Origin: Paeniglutamicibacter antarcticus
GTDB taxonomy: Bacteria > Actinomycetota > Actinomycetes > Actinomycetales > Micrococcaceae
Reading direction: 5' to 3'
Assembly: GCF_900010755.1 (NCBI RefSeq)
Contig: NZ_CZJT01000079.1
Location: forward strand, 186,001-250,000
DNA length: 64,000 bases
The first letter of the stretch is position 1. The number at the start of each line of letters is the position of its first letter. A program made the translations under genes and the position numbers. This document shows positions 45,614 through 56,300 of the stretch, one piece after another. A model generated the notes under the pieces. That model saw nothing but the letters and a program-made list of their open reading frames with translations, had not been told where the DNA came from and did no database searches.

Positions 45614-48600
45614 ATGCCGTCCTTTGACTCGATCATCGTCGGTGAAGACTGGATCAGCGAGCACTACTTCACCACCGACTCCACGAAGGAATCCTTCCAA
45701 GGGGAGGTGCTCAAACGCCGTAAATTGTGGGATGAGGACAGCAAGGCTGGACATTCGACGACGCTGACGAGATTCTCCCAGCACAGGGGAGAGCTACAGG
45801 TCCGCCTGGCCGAGCTGGCCGAGGACCCATCCGGTGCCCACGAGGCCTACAACCTGTTGCGCACTGCGCTGGGATTCAACGGCACAGTCTCGGCACTCAC
45901 CGCGCAGCGCAGCGGCACGGAGACTGTAATTCCGTTTGTCTGGAATGGGGCCGGGGGAGAGATATTGTTCCTTGAATCCGCGCCTGCGGATTCGATTGAG
46001 GACTTCCTGGGAGCCAGCAGGCCGCTTGGACGTGTTATTGCCGATGGCAAGGAAGACACCGAACGCACGACGGCAAAGCTTATCTCCGAGCTATACCTCG
46101 CCGACACCCCACCAAAGTACATCGTGGCCATGGCCGGGAAGTGGCTGGTGCTCACCGAACAAGAGCGCTGGGCAGAAGGACGGTACCTTGCCGCCGATGT
46201 GTTGTTGGTGGCGGACCGTAACGACGGGAAGAAGGGCCAAGAGATTGACCGCTTCCTTACAGCCCTCGGCCGCGACGCGCTCATGCCCTCGCCGGACGGG
46301 ACCATCTGGTGGGATGAAATTCTCGAGAGCTCCGTGAATCACACGGTGGGTGTATCAAAGGACCTGCGCGAAGGCATTCGCCGCTCCATTGAAATCATCG
46401 CCAACGATGTCCTGGCCCGCCGTGCCACCACAGATACCGAGCTCGAGGCGATCGACGGCCAAGTGCTGGCGCGCCAGTCGCTGCGATTCCTCTACCGCAT
46501 CTTGTTCCTGCTCTACGCAGAGGCCTCGCCCGAGCTCGGAGTGCTGCCGGTGGGAGCCGGCGAATACAACGAGGGTTATGGCCTTGACCGGCTGCGCGAG
46601 CTGACGCTGGTTGAGATCCACGACGACAGTTCGTTGCGCGGAACGCACATCTTCGAGTCGCTGAACGGGCTGTTTAGGCTCGTGGACAGCGGCCACAACC
46701 CCCTAACTGGCCTGGATGAGGGAACAGAAACCTCGGCCAACGAAGGACTGAGGTTCGATGCCCTCAAGGCCGACCTCTTCGCACCAACGGCCACATCGCT
46801 GATCAACGAGACCAAGCTCAGCAACGGCGAACTTCAGCGAGTCCTCCAGCACCTGTTGTTGAGTAGGGAGTCACGCGGCAAGGACCGCGGCTTCATCTCG
46901 TACGCGGAGCTGGGTATCAATCAGCTCGGCGCCGTGTACGAGGGCCTCATGTCTTACACCGGGTTTATCGCCGAGACAGATCTGCATGAGGTCGCCAAGG
47001 ACGGCGATGCGTCCAAGGGATCATGGGTGGTTCCCACCGATCGGTCCGACTCGGTCGAATCCAAGCATTTCGTTAAGGAGCGAAACGAACGTACCGGTGA
47101 TCTGGAAACTGTCGTGCACCGGAAGGGCTCGTTCGTCTTCCGCCTCGCGGGCCGCGAACGGCAGCAATCTGCCTCGTATTACACTCCTGAGGTGCTGACG
47201 AAGTTCGTCGTGTCCCAGGCCCTCGAGGAACTTCTGGACCAAGCTGGAACGGCGACTCCAGCTGACGATATTCTGAAGCTCACCGTCTGCGAGCCTGCCC
47301 TGGGATCCGGGGCGTTCGCGATCGAGGCAGTGCGCCAATTGGCCGGCGAATACTTGAAACGCAAGCAGGATGAGCTGGACGTCCAGATTCCTGCCGACGA
47401 GTACCCGCGTGAACTGCAGAAGGTCAAGGCACAGATCGCCTTGCACCAGGTCCACGGCGTGGACCTCAATTCGACCGCAGTCGAACTTGCGGAAGTCTCG
47501 TTGTGGCTCGACACCATGGTGAAAGACCTCGAAGCGCCGTGGTTTGGACTTCGACTTCGCCGCGGCAATTCGCTGATTGGTGCGCGTCGTGCCACGTACT
47601 CACGCCAGTCGGTGAACGATAAGTCCTGGCTGAACTCTGCCCCGCAGGATGCGCCGTTGACGGGTCTGGTTGACGCCATGCATCGCGAGACGGACGATGC
47701 CGCAGTAGCCGGACGAATTCACCACTTCCTATTGCCAGCAGCTGGCTGGGGGGCGGCGTCGGATACTAAGGAAGTAAAGGAACTTGCCAATGATGCCCAA
47801 CAGCGTTTGAAGGTCTGGCGAAAGCAAGCTCTCAACCAGCCGACCAAAGCCCAGATAGATCGATTCGCCAAGCTCTCAAACCGTGTTGAGATTCTGTGGA
47901 AGTACGCACTTCGACGGCTGCAGATCGCTGACGCTGGCGCACGTCGAAACATCGACTATTTCGGACGATCCGGAAGCGCCGAAATCCGAGGAGAAGATGG
48001 AGACGCGACTCCCGTGACTCGGACACAAATCGAAGATGCACTTGGAAATCAGAACGGTGCATTTCAGCGACTGCGCCGGGTTATGGATGCATGGAACGCG
48101 CTGTGGTTCTGGCCCATAACTGAAGCTAAGACGAAAGGCCAACAGCCGCCGAGTATAGACGAATGGATCGAGGCGCTGGAAGGCATCTTAGGGCGCATGG
48201 ATTATTTGCCTCTGGCCGACCGCAATTTCGGACGGGCTAAAGGTCAAGAAATACTCGCTCCTTCCATGACATGGGAGGACCTCGATATCAGCGAGCCCTT
48301 GGCCATAGCAGGGTCTCGGGCCATTGGGATTGAACAAGTTCTGCGAGATCACCCATGGTTGAAAGTCTGTGAAGATGTCGCGAAAGACCAAGGTTTTTTC
48401 CACTGGGAGCTGGACTTTGCTTCTGTGTTTGGTGGTGGTGGGTTTGACCTTCAGGTTGGAAATCCACCTTGGGTGCGTCCTCGTTTCGAAGAAGCCCCTC
48501 TTCTGGCTGAGTTTGACCCATGGTGGCAACTAGCGCCCAAAACAGACCAACCTACGAGAATGGCCCGGCGAGAAGCTACCTTAGATTCGTTCGAAAAACG

Positions 48601-50305
48601 TAGTAGCTTCATTGATTCCGTGGTCAGCTCGTCACTTGCGTCCAGATATTTGGGTGATACGACTGTGTTTCCTCTGCTTAAGGGACTGCAGCCTGACCTG
48701 TATCGGTGCTTCATGCCGCTCGTGTGGAGAAACGCCTCGAAACGCGGTGTTAGCGCGCTTATACATTTAGAGACTCATTTTACGGACGAAAATGCGGGGA
48801 GCCTACGCAAAGCCAGTTATTTAAGGCTTCGAAGGCACTGGCAGTTCATAAACGAACTTCAGCTTTTTGAAATACAGGATCAGAAACGTTATGGCGTTAA
48901 CATTTACGGTGCGTCCCGCTCCGCGCCCAGTTTTTTGCATGCTGTGAGCCTCTATCACCCTGTCATGGTCGAACGTTCCATGAAACACCAGGGAGATGGT
49001 CCTGAGCCGGGAATTAAGGATGAACTTGGTCGCTGGGACCAAACTCCTCATAGTGGACGCATCTCTCTTGTTTCAGGGCCTGAACTTCAGGGTTGGTCCG
49101 AAATTTTAGACTATGGACCAGATGATTATCTGCAAACACCTATGGTTTATGCCGTCAATCGTTCAACTGACATCGTATTGAGAAAATTGGCACGTTGCGA
49201 TCGAATGTCGCAACTACCCTTAGTGATGTCCAAGGGACTGGACGAGAGCACTGACCGAAAAAAGGGCCTACTCGATATTGAATGGGGAAGCCCAGGATCT
49301 TGGGACCAGGTTATTCTTCAGGGCCCGCACCTTTATGTAGCAGATCCATTTTACAAGAGGCCTAATGCGTCGATGTTGCACCAGCAAGACTGGACACCGA
49401 ATGATCTAGAAGTGCTTGGAGTTTCCGCAATTCCGATTACCTGTTGGATGCCACGAGGCGTTAAAGATAGCGACTTGTCAGTAGACCTAAGTGCGAACGA
49501 CCACTACCGTGTCGCCTGGCGCGGAATGGCTCCTAATACCGGGGAACGTACATTTGTGCCAGCTATTATTCCCCCAAAGGCCGGCCATCTGCGTACGGTT
49601 CAAGCGGTGGCTATCCCCGAACGTAGCGGTTTTGAACTGGCGCAAATGGCCAGCTTCGCATCCTCCATTCTCTCGGATTTTTCGGTGCGCTCATCGCCTA
49701 AAAGCCATATTCTCGGTTCGACGTTCGCGCGACTGCCCTATCTTGAAGACTTTCCGCTCACTGATCTTCTCGTTTTGAGGACTCTCCGTTTAAACTGTCT
49801 GACTGAGGCGTACGCCGGCCTGTGGTCAAGTGCATACAGAGATGTCTTCACGCACGATAGGTGGGTCCTTGATTGTTCGGATGAGCCGAGTTCTCTTGGA
49901 GATGTTGCTGCAGCCTGGGATGAGCAAACGCCACTGCGTCGTGCGGAACAGCGGAGAGCGGCACAGGTGGAAATTGATGCCCTAGTTGCACTCGCATCGG
50001 GTGTCACTGCTGATGAATTGTGCACTATCTACCGGTCCCAATTCCCTGTTCTGCATGGTTACGAACGCTATGCCTTCTACGACTCGAAAGGTCGTAAAGT
50101 ACCCCGTGCGTTGAATACTCTCTACCGCCAACAGGGGGAGTCTCTCACAATCGAGGACCGATCTTGGAAGCACCCGGAAAGCGGCGTCGAGTATGTCTTC
50201 GAGTTTCCGTTCCGCAGCTTCGATCGTGAAGACGATATGAAGAAGGCGTACTCGCACTTCGCGCAGCTTCTTGACGAGAAACAGATCGAGGAGCTCGCGA
50301 AGTGA
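45614..50305 (+). CDS. Large class I adenine DNA methyltransferase (Eco57I / DrmMI-like)
   Basis: A 1563-residue protein. The central SAM-binding motif CEPALGSGAFAIEA (around Glu560) and the catalytic NPPW (Asn950) mark an N6-adenine gamma-type methylase, preceded by YYTPEVLTKFVVSQALEELL as in Eco57I-type enzymes. The first 500 residues lack a clear nuclease motif, although a nuclease fold cannot be excluded. Residues about 960-1430 should hold target recognition. From about 48.2 to 49.8 kb the codons become clearly AT-richer than before and after, suggesting an exchanged specificity segment. Class 1 DISARM uses a large adenine methylase (DrmMI) in this gene position to mark host DNA. Its end overlaps the next start (GTGA). 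Confidence 0.85.
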   Translation: MPSFDSIIVGEDWISEHYFTTDSTKESFQGEVLKRRKLWDEDSKAGHSTTLTRFSQHRGELQVRLAELAEDPSGAHEAYNLLRTALGFNGTVSALTAQRSGTETVIPFVWNGAGGEILFLESAPADSIEDFLGASRPLGRVIADGKEDTERTTAKLISELYLADTPPKYIVAMAGKWLVLTEQERWAEGRYLAADVLLVADRNDGKKGQEIDRFLTALGRDALMPSPDGTIWWDEILESSVNHTVGVSKDLREGIRRSIEIIANDVLARRATTDTELEAIDGQVLARQSLRFLYRILFLLYAEASPELGVLPVGAGEYNEGYGLDRLRELTLVEIHDDSSLRGTHIFESLNGLFRLVDSGHNPLTGLDEGTETSANEGLRFDALKADLFAPTATSLINETKLSNGELQRVLQHLLLSRESRGKDRGFISYAELGINQLGAVYEGLMSYTGFIAETDLHEVAKDGDASKGSWVVPTDRSDSVESKHFVKERNERTGDLETVVHRKGSFVFRLAGRERQQSASYYTPEVLTKFVVSQALEELLDQAGTATPADDILKLTVCEPALGSGAFAIEAVRQLAGEYLKRKQDELDVQIPADEYPRELQKVKAQIALHQVHGVDLNSTAVELAEVSLWLDTMVKDLEAPWFGLRLRRGNSLIGARRATYSRQSVNDKSWLNSAPQDAPLTGLVDAMHRETDDAAVAGRIHHFLLPAAGWGAASDTKEVKELANDAQQRLKVWRKQALNQPTKAQIDRFAKLSNRVEILWKYALRRLQIADAGARRNIDYFGRSGSAEIRGEDGDATPVTRTQIEDALGNQNGAFQRLRRVMDAWNALWFWPITEAKTKGQQPPSIDEWIEALEGILGRMDYLPLADRNFGRAKGQEILAPSMTWEDLDISEPLAIAGSRAIGIEQVLRDHPWLKVCEDVAKDQGFFHWELDFASVFGGGGFDLQVGNPPWVRPRFEEAPLLAEFDPWWQLAPKTDQPTRMARREATLDSFEKRSSFIDSVVSSSLASRYLGDTTVFPLLKGLQPDLYRCFMPLVWRNASKRGVSALIHLETHFTDENAGSLRKASYLRLRRHWQFINELQLFEIQDQKRYGVNIYGASRSAPSFLHAVSLYHPVMVERSMKHQGDGPEPGIKDELGRWDQTPHSGRISLVSGPELQGWSEILDYGPDDYLQTPMVYAVNRSTDIVLRKLARCDRMSQLPLVMSKGLDESTDRKKGLLDIEWGSPGSWDQVILQGPHLYVADPFYKRPNASMLHQQDWTPNDLEVLGVSAIPITCWMPRGVKDSDLSVDLSANDHYRVAWRGMAPNTGERTFVPAIIPPKAGHLRTVQAVAIPERSGFELAQMASFASSILSDFSVRSSPKSHILGSTFARLPYLEDFPLTDLLVLRTLRLNCLTEAYAGLWSSAYRDVFTHDRWVLDCSDEPSSLGDVAAAWDEQTPLRRAEQRRAAQVEIDALVALASGVTADELCTIYRSQFPVLHGYERYAFYDSKGRKVPRALNTLYRQQGESLTIEDRSWKHPESGVEYVFEFPFRSFDREDDMKKAYSHFAQLLDEKQIEELAK

Positions 50306-53300
50306 CCGAACTTCTACCAACCTTCCAGGCGGGGGATCTGCGCCGCGGATTGTCTGACTATCTGGCAACCACATTTGCGTTGACGGATGGTACCGCTCAG
50401 TCTGCGATTAAGGACTTCCTAGGACACCCCGAGGACGGCTTGTTCAAGGGACCCTATGTGCGGTTGCGGCTGCCATTTGAGCCGGCTCAATCAGGATGGC
50501 GTGAATGCCTTGATTGGTACCAGGGGTTCGATCCGTATGGACATCAAGCGCAGGCCTTCGCACGGCTAACCAGCAAAGGGCCGGAGGGCGGCTATCGCCG
50601 TCCGGAACCGACCTTGGTCACCACCGGAACCGGCTCGGGTAAGACCGAAGCATTCCTGTACCCGATCCTCGACCATGTCTTGCGTGCCAAGAAAGACGGC
50701 GTCACGGGAACCAAGGCGCTGATTCTGTACCCCATGAATGCGCTGGCGAATGACCAAGCAAACCGTCTGGCAGCGCTGCTGACGACTCACCCAGAGCTCT
50801 CGGGCATTACTGCAGGCATCTACACAGGCCAAAAGGATTCAACACGGACCAGGGTGTCCGCTGACGGGCTGGTCAACGACCGTCACTTTTTCCGCGAGGA
50901 TTCACCGGACATCCTGCTGACCAACTACAAGATGCTGGATATGCTCTTGTTGCGCCACCAGGACGCACCTATTTGGCAAAAGTCTGCCACCAGCTTGCAG
51001 TACGTCGTCCTGGACGAATTCCACACATATGACGGCGCCCAGGGCACCGATGTCGCGATGTTGCTGCGTAGACTCGGAATCACACTCAAGAGCCACTGGC
51101 CGCAGGATCTTGATGGCCATCGCTACCTGACTGAAATCGATCGCCAGCGGCCATTGGGCGCGATAACGCCCGTGGCAACTTCGGCAACGCTCGGAAGCAA
51201 GGGCGACCCCGAAGCGATGCTTCAGTTCGCCGAAACCGTGTTTGGTGAAAAGTTTGATGATGCTGCGGTCATCACCGAGACGCGTATGACTGTCGAGGAC
51301 TGGTGTGAAGCAGGCGACGAACCTAACGCCTATTCTGTCAGTGAAATCGCAGAAGATCTTTTGCCAACACTCGCTTACCTTGAGGACGCCGAAGAAATCG
51401 AGCCAACGCACCTTTATCATCCCGCCCCTGAAGCTCTATGGGTGAAAGTTGACCCGATTGCCACGGCGATCGCGAAGACGCTTTTCCGTCAGGTGCCGGA
51501 TGATCTGGCATACGCCTTGCGCCAGCATCCACTTACGAGGGAAGTGCTGCAGTACGCAATGGATGCGATCTCGCTAAGTACACTGGCTGAACGGATCTTT
51601 GGTCCGCGAACCATCTTGTGGGGCGGAACTCTAGATGCCGCCGAAGAGTACTTGTCCTATTTCATCGCTCTACTTAGTAAGCTTCGTGCGGCCGAAGGGC
51701 GATCAGAAATCACCGTCGAGGTGCACCTTTGGATTCGTGAAATGTCGAGGGTAGATGCCGCCGTGGACCCGGCACCGCGCTTCCGATGGTCGGACGATGG
51801 TGTGGACCAGTCCGAAGATAGATTCTTTCCGGCCATATACTGTCGCCACTGCGGTCGCAATGGATGGGCAGTACTGCTGGCACCCACCGGCACCGACTTG
51901 GATCTGGATGACGCTAAGATCCGTACCGCTCGCCTGGCCAACAACGGCCGGTTCCGAGCACTGATCTCCGCAGCCAATGAGGCGGACATGCTCGAGTACG
52001 GCAAGGATGGAGCGGAAGAAGTCCAAGGATTGCGCTGGCTACACACCATCAACCGGACGCTCTTGAAAGAAACACCCGCTGAGGACGATTCTGATCTCAG
52101 CGAGGGGCGGATCATGCCCGTTCTGATGCTGGATGGTTCCGACGCAGACGATCAGTCCACACAAGATATGTGCCCGTCTTGCTTGAACAAAGACGGTATT
52201 GCGTTCGTCGGTAGCGCCGTGGCGACAATGCTTTCGGTCACCATTTCCAATCTCTTCGGTGCCGAGGCCCTTGCCGACGGGGAGAAGAAGGCCCTAGTAT
52301 TCACGGACAGTGTCCAGGACGCCGCCCACCGTGCCGGATTCGTGCAGTCCAGATCCCACACCATGACCCTGCGTACCGCGCTGCGCCGAGCCCTGGGCGA
52401 CGGTCCTATGACGCTGGCCGAGCTTGTGGAAAACGCAATTTCCAGTGCAGCGACACCGACCGACCGTTACCAGATCATTGCGCCCGAGTTTGTGGACCGT
52501 GACCTCTTCCGTCCCTTTTGGGATCCCCAGGCTAAGCCGGATGCACAGCTACCTGCCCGTCGCGCAGCGAAGAAGAGATTGCTCTTCGACGCAGCCCTGG
52601 AATTCGGCCTGCAGTCACGCACCGGACGCACCCTTGAACTCACCGGAAGCGTCGTGGTGGAAACTGATGCCGGGAGCCCGGCACGCATCACGGCCCTTGC
52701 CCGGCGAGCTTATGATTCCACCGCCCACCAGGTTTCACTCGACTACATAGCACCCACCGATGCGGAGTTAATCCATTGGGTCCGCGGCACGTTGGAGCGC
52801 ATCCGCATCCGCGGGGGAATCGCGCACCCATGGCTGGCCAAGTACATCGCCACCGATGGCAAACGCTTCCAGATCTGGGGAGGACGCCCCAAACACGAGG
52901 GCATGCCCGCATTCCCCTCAGGGCGCCCGGCGCCGGCTTTCCCACGTATGGGTAAGGCCGAAGCTGCGACCGAAAATCTGGATCCGGTAACCTCATCCGC
53001 CAGTTGGTACGCTCGCTGGACCGAACGCTGCCTGAACGCTAGCCGAGCCGACAGCGGCTACATGGCCAAGGCCCTGATCATGGCCCTGGTGGAGGACGGC
53101 GTACTCGGCAGCTCGACCACAGACTCGGGTGCCGCCGCTTACTGGCTAGACCCGGAGAAGATCGTGTTGAGCTCACCCGGGGCCGATGCCCTCGAATCGG
53201 GTGAACACTTGCTGGCGTGCAACACCTGCAAGGCGATCACGCCTGGCAGTGCCGCTGTCATCGACCAACTTGATGGCGCTCCCTGCCTTCTGGTCCGCTG

Positions 53301-56300
53301 TTCGGGAACGCTGACACGCAAGAACGGCGAAGTCCGCAACTACTACCGCGACCTGTACGCCTCAACTGACAGCAAGCGCGTGGTTGCCCGGGAACACACC
53401 TCCCTGTTGGACGACAAGAAACGACTGCAGTACGAGCGCGAGTTCCGTGACGGCGCCGAGAACCCGGATGCGCCCAACGTTCTAGTAGCCACGCCCACCT
53501 TAGAAATGGGTATCGACATTGGTGACCTTTCCTGCGTCATGCTCGCCTCCCTGCCAACCTCAGTTTCTTCCTACCTCCAGCGTGTGGGCCGTGCCGGTCG
53601 TCTGACCGGTAATTCGCTGGTCTTGGCATTTGTCCGAGGACGCGGTGAACACCTGCCGAAGTTGCACGATCCACTCTCAGTCATCAATGGGGAAGTCCGC
53701 CCGCCTGCGACGTTCCTTGACGCCGAAGAGATCCTACAGCGCCAATACGTTGCACATCTCGTGGACCGGTTTGCCCGACGCAGTGATCGCCCGCATCCCA
53801 AGGATGCCATCCAGGCACTCGGGAAGGTTGATCCGGGCTCATTCATTGGGGAGCTGATCGAGGACGCTACCGACAACTCGAATTTGTATCTGTCGGAGTT
53901 CTTCGCCCAATTCGCTGGGAACCTCACCCAGGAAAGCTTTGACCAACTCACCGGTTGGGCAGGCGAACAATCCGACGGAGAACCCAGCGGGCTTTCACGC
54001 CACTTGATCCGTGCCTCGGGGTTGTGGGTTGCCGACGTCGCGGAGCTGGTGGAACGCCGGAAGCAGATCGAGGTGGCCCTGCCTGAACTCGAGGCTGCGA
54101 TTGCCCGAACACTGCACCTGGGCGACGACGAACGCGACGATCTCCAGGCATTGCGCACTGCCAAGGCAACGCTGGGCATGATCGGAGGGCAGCTCAAGGA
54201 GCTGCGCGGCGGCTACTGGATTTCCGTGCTCGAGGCTTACGGCATCCTGCCCAACTACACCTTGCTGGATGACACCGTCACCCTGGACGTCGGCCTCTCC
54301 TGGAAGGACGCTGACACCAACGAATTCCAAACTGATTCACTGAGCTACAGCCGTGGCGCGTCAGTTGCCCTGTCCGAGCTGGCGCCCGGCGCCACGTTCT
54401 ATGCCCAAGGCATGGAAGTCTTGATCGACGCCGTGGATCTGGGCCCGCAGAATAGCCATATCGAGAAGTGGCAGCTGTGCCCCAATTGTGGATGGGCCAA
54501 AACCGACGTGGCAACCAGTGCATCCGCTTCCACTTGCCTGCGCTGCGGCAGCGCAGGGATTGCGGACATGAGCCAAGTCTTGGACGTGGTGGTCATGAAG
54601 AAGGTCTCCGCCGAGGTCAGACGCGATGAGGCTGCCATTGGAGACCGCCGGGAAAACCGCATCCGCGAACGCTTCAACATCTTGGCTGCAGCGGACATCG
54701 ACCCGAAACATATTCAGCGGACGTGGTTCCTCGAGGGCTACGATTTTGGTGCCGAATACCTGAACCGGGTCGACATCCGCTGGATCAATACGGGTAAGGC
54801 GATTGCATCCGGTGGCACCCGGACCATTGCCGGTGAGGAGATCAAGGCTCCACTATTCAGGCTTTGCTCTCACTGCGGGCAGCTGGATCAATCAGCTAAG
54901 GAAAACAAACCCACCGAGCACCGCTTCTGGTGCAAATACCGCAAGGCCGAACAAGAAAGCGTCCAAGAGGTTGCCCTCGCCCGAACACTGGGGACCCAGG
55001 GGGTGGTACTTCATCTGCCGCTGGATGCCACCTTGGGAGACGACTTCTCCGTCCCGAGCCTGCAGGCCTCGATCCTTCTCGGCCTTCAAAAAGTGATCGG
55101 TGGAGCGCCGGACCATCTTGACGTCATCCGCATTAGTGACCCGTCGTTCGACGGCGGCCGGCTCGCCCTCCTGCTGCACGACAAGGTGCCCGGCGGCACC
55201 GGATATTTGGCGCGCTTTGGCGACCCGCACCGCGTCTGGGAACTTCTCGAAGCAGCCTGGCAAACAGTGGCCGATTGCTCGTGCCAGCACGAGGAAAGGC
55301 TGGCATGTCACAACTGCCTGCTACCGTTCGCCGATCCCTGGAACGTCGACAGGATTGCTCGAGCAACCGCGGAGCGCCTGCTGGGCAAAATCCTACGTGC
55401 CGGCAAACAAGCTGTTGACGGTGGCACACAGCCTTCCTACGCCGTTGACTGGACAGTCACGGAGGATGCACCTGTCAACATCACCAACATTGAGTCGCTT
55501 TTGGAGCAGCGGTTCCGCCAGGCATTCGTGAAGAGACTTAAGGACTCTGGTGCGTTCCACAAGATCATCCCGGGGGCCGGGGCTGACACCATCAACTTCC
55601 GTATCCCAGGCCAGCCGTATACCTGGCAGCTCATTCCACAAGTGGACCTGCACGGTACCCGGCCCGATTTCTTGCTCAAGGCACCGGACCCGAACATACC
55701 GGATCTGGCGATCTACACGGATGGATACCAATTCCATGCCTCGCCCGAGCACAACCGCCTGGCCGACGACGCCCACAAACGTGACAAGCTCCGTGCCCAA
55801 GGAATCATTCCCTGGGCGGTGACATGGCAAGACGTCGAAGCTTTCAGTTCAGCGGATTCGGTCAGCGCGCCACCTGCGTGGGTAGACGCCAGGCTGAATA
55901 TGCAGCTTCAGGCAAAGTTCTCGCCCTCTGCCGCCCTCATGGCGTTGCTCGGGCGCGATGCGATGACGCAGCTTTGGCATTGGATTCACGAGCCGGACTC
56001 ATATGCGTGGGGTAAATTCTCCGAGCTGGTGCCGTTTATGCTGCGCACCGCCGGTGCCGGAAAAATGGACCCTGACGCTGTTCCACTCGTGGCGCAGGAG
56101 CTGGCCCGCGGTGATGCTCCCACTCCTCCGCCTGGAAACGCCGTCTATTGGACCCGGCAACTGGGAAGCGTGGCATTCGCCTGCGCGGCGCCGGGCCAGT
56201 CTCCGTCGACCTTCTCTGTGGGCTTGAGCCTTGATGACCGGACCGAAGCCGTTCAAGGTGAGGGCTTCGACAAATCGTGGCGCGAGTGGCTCCGGCTCTC

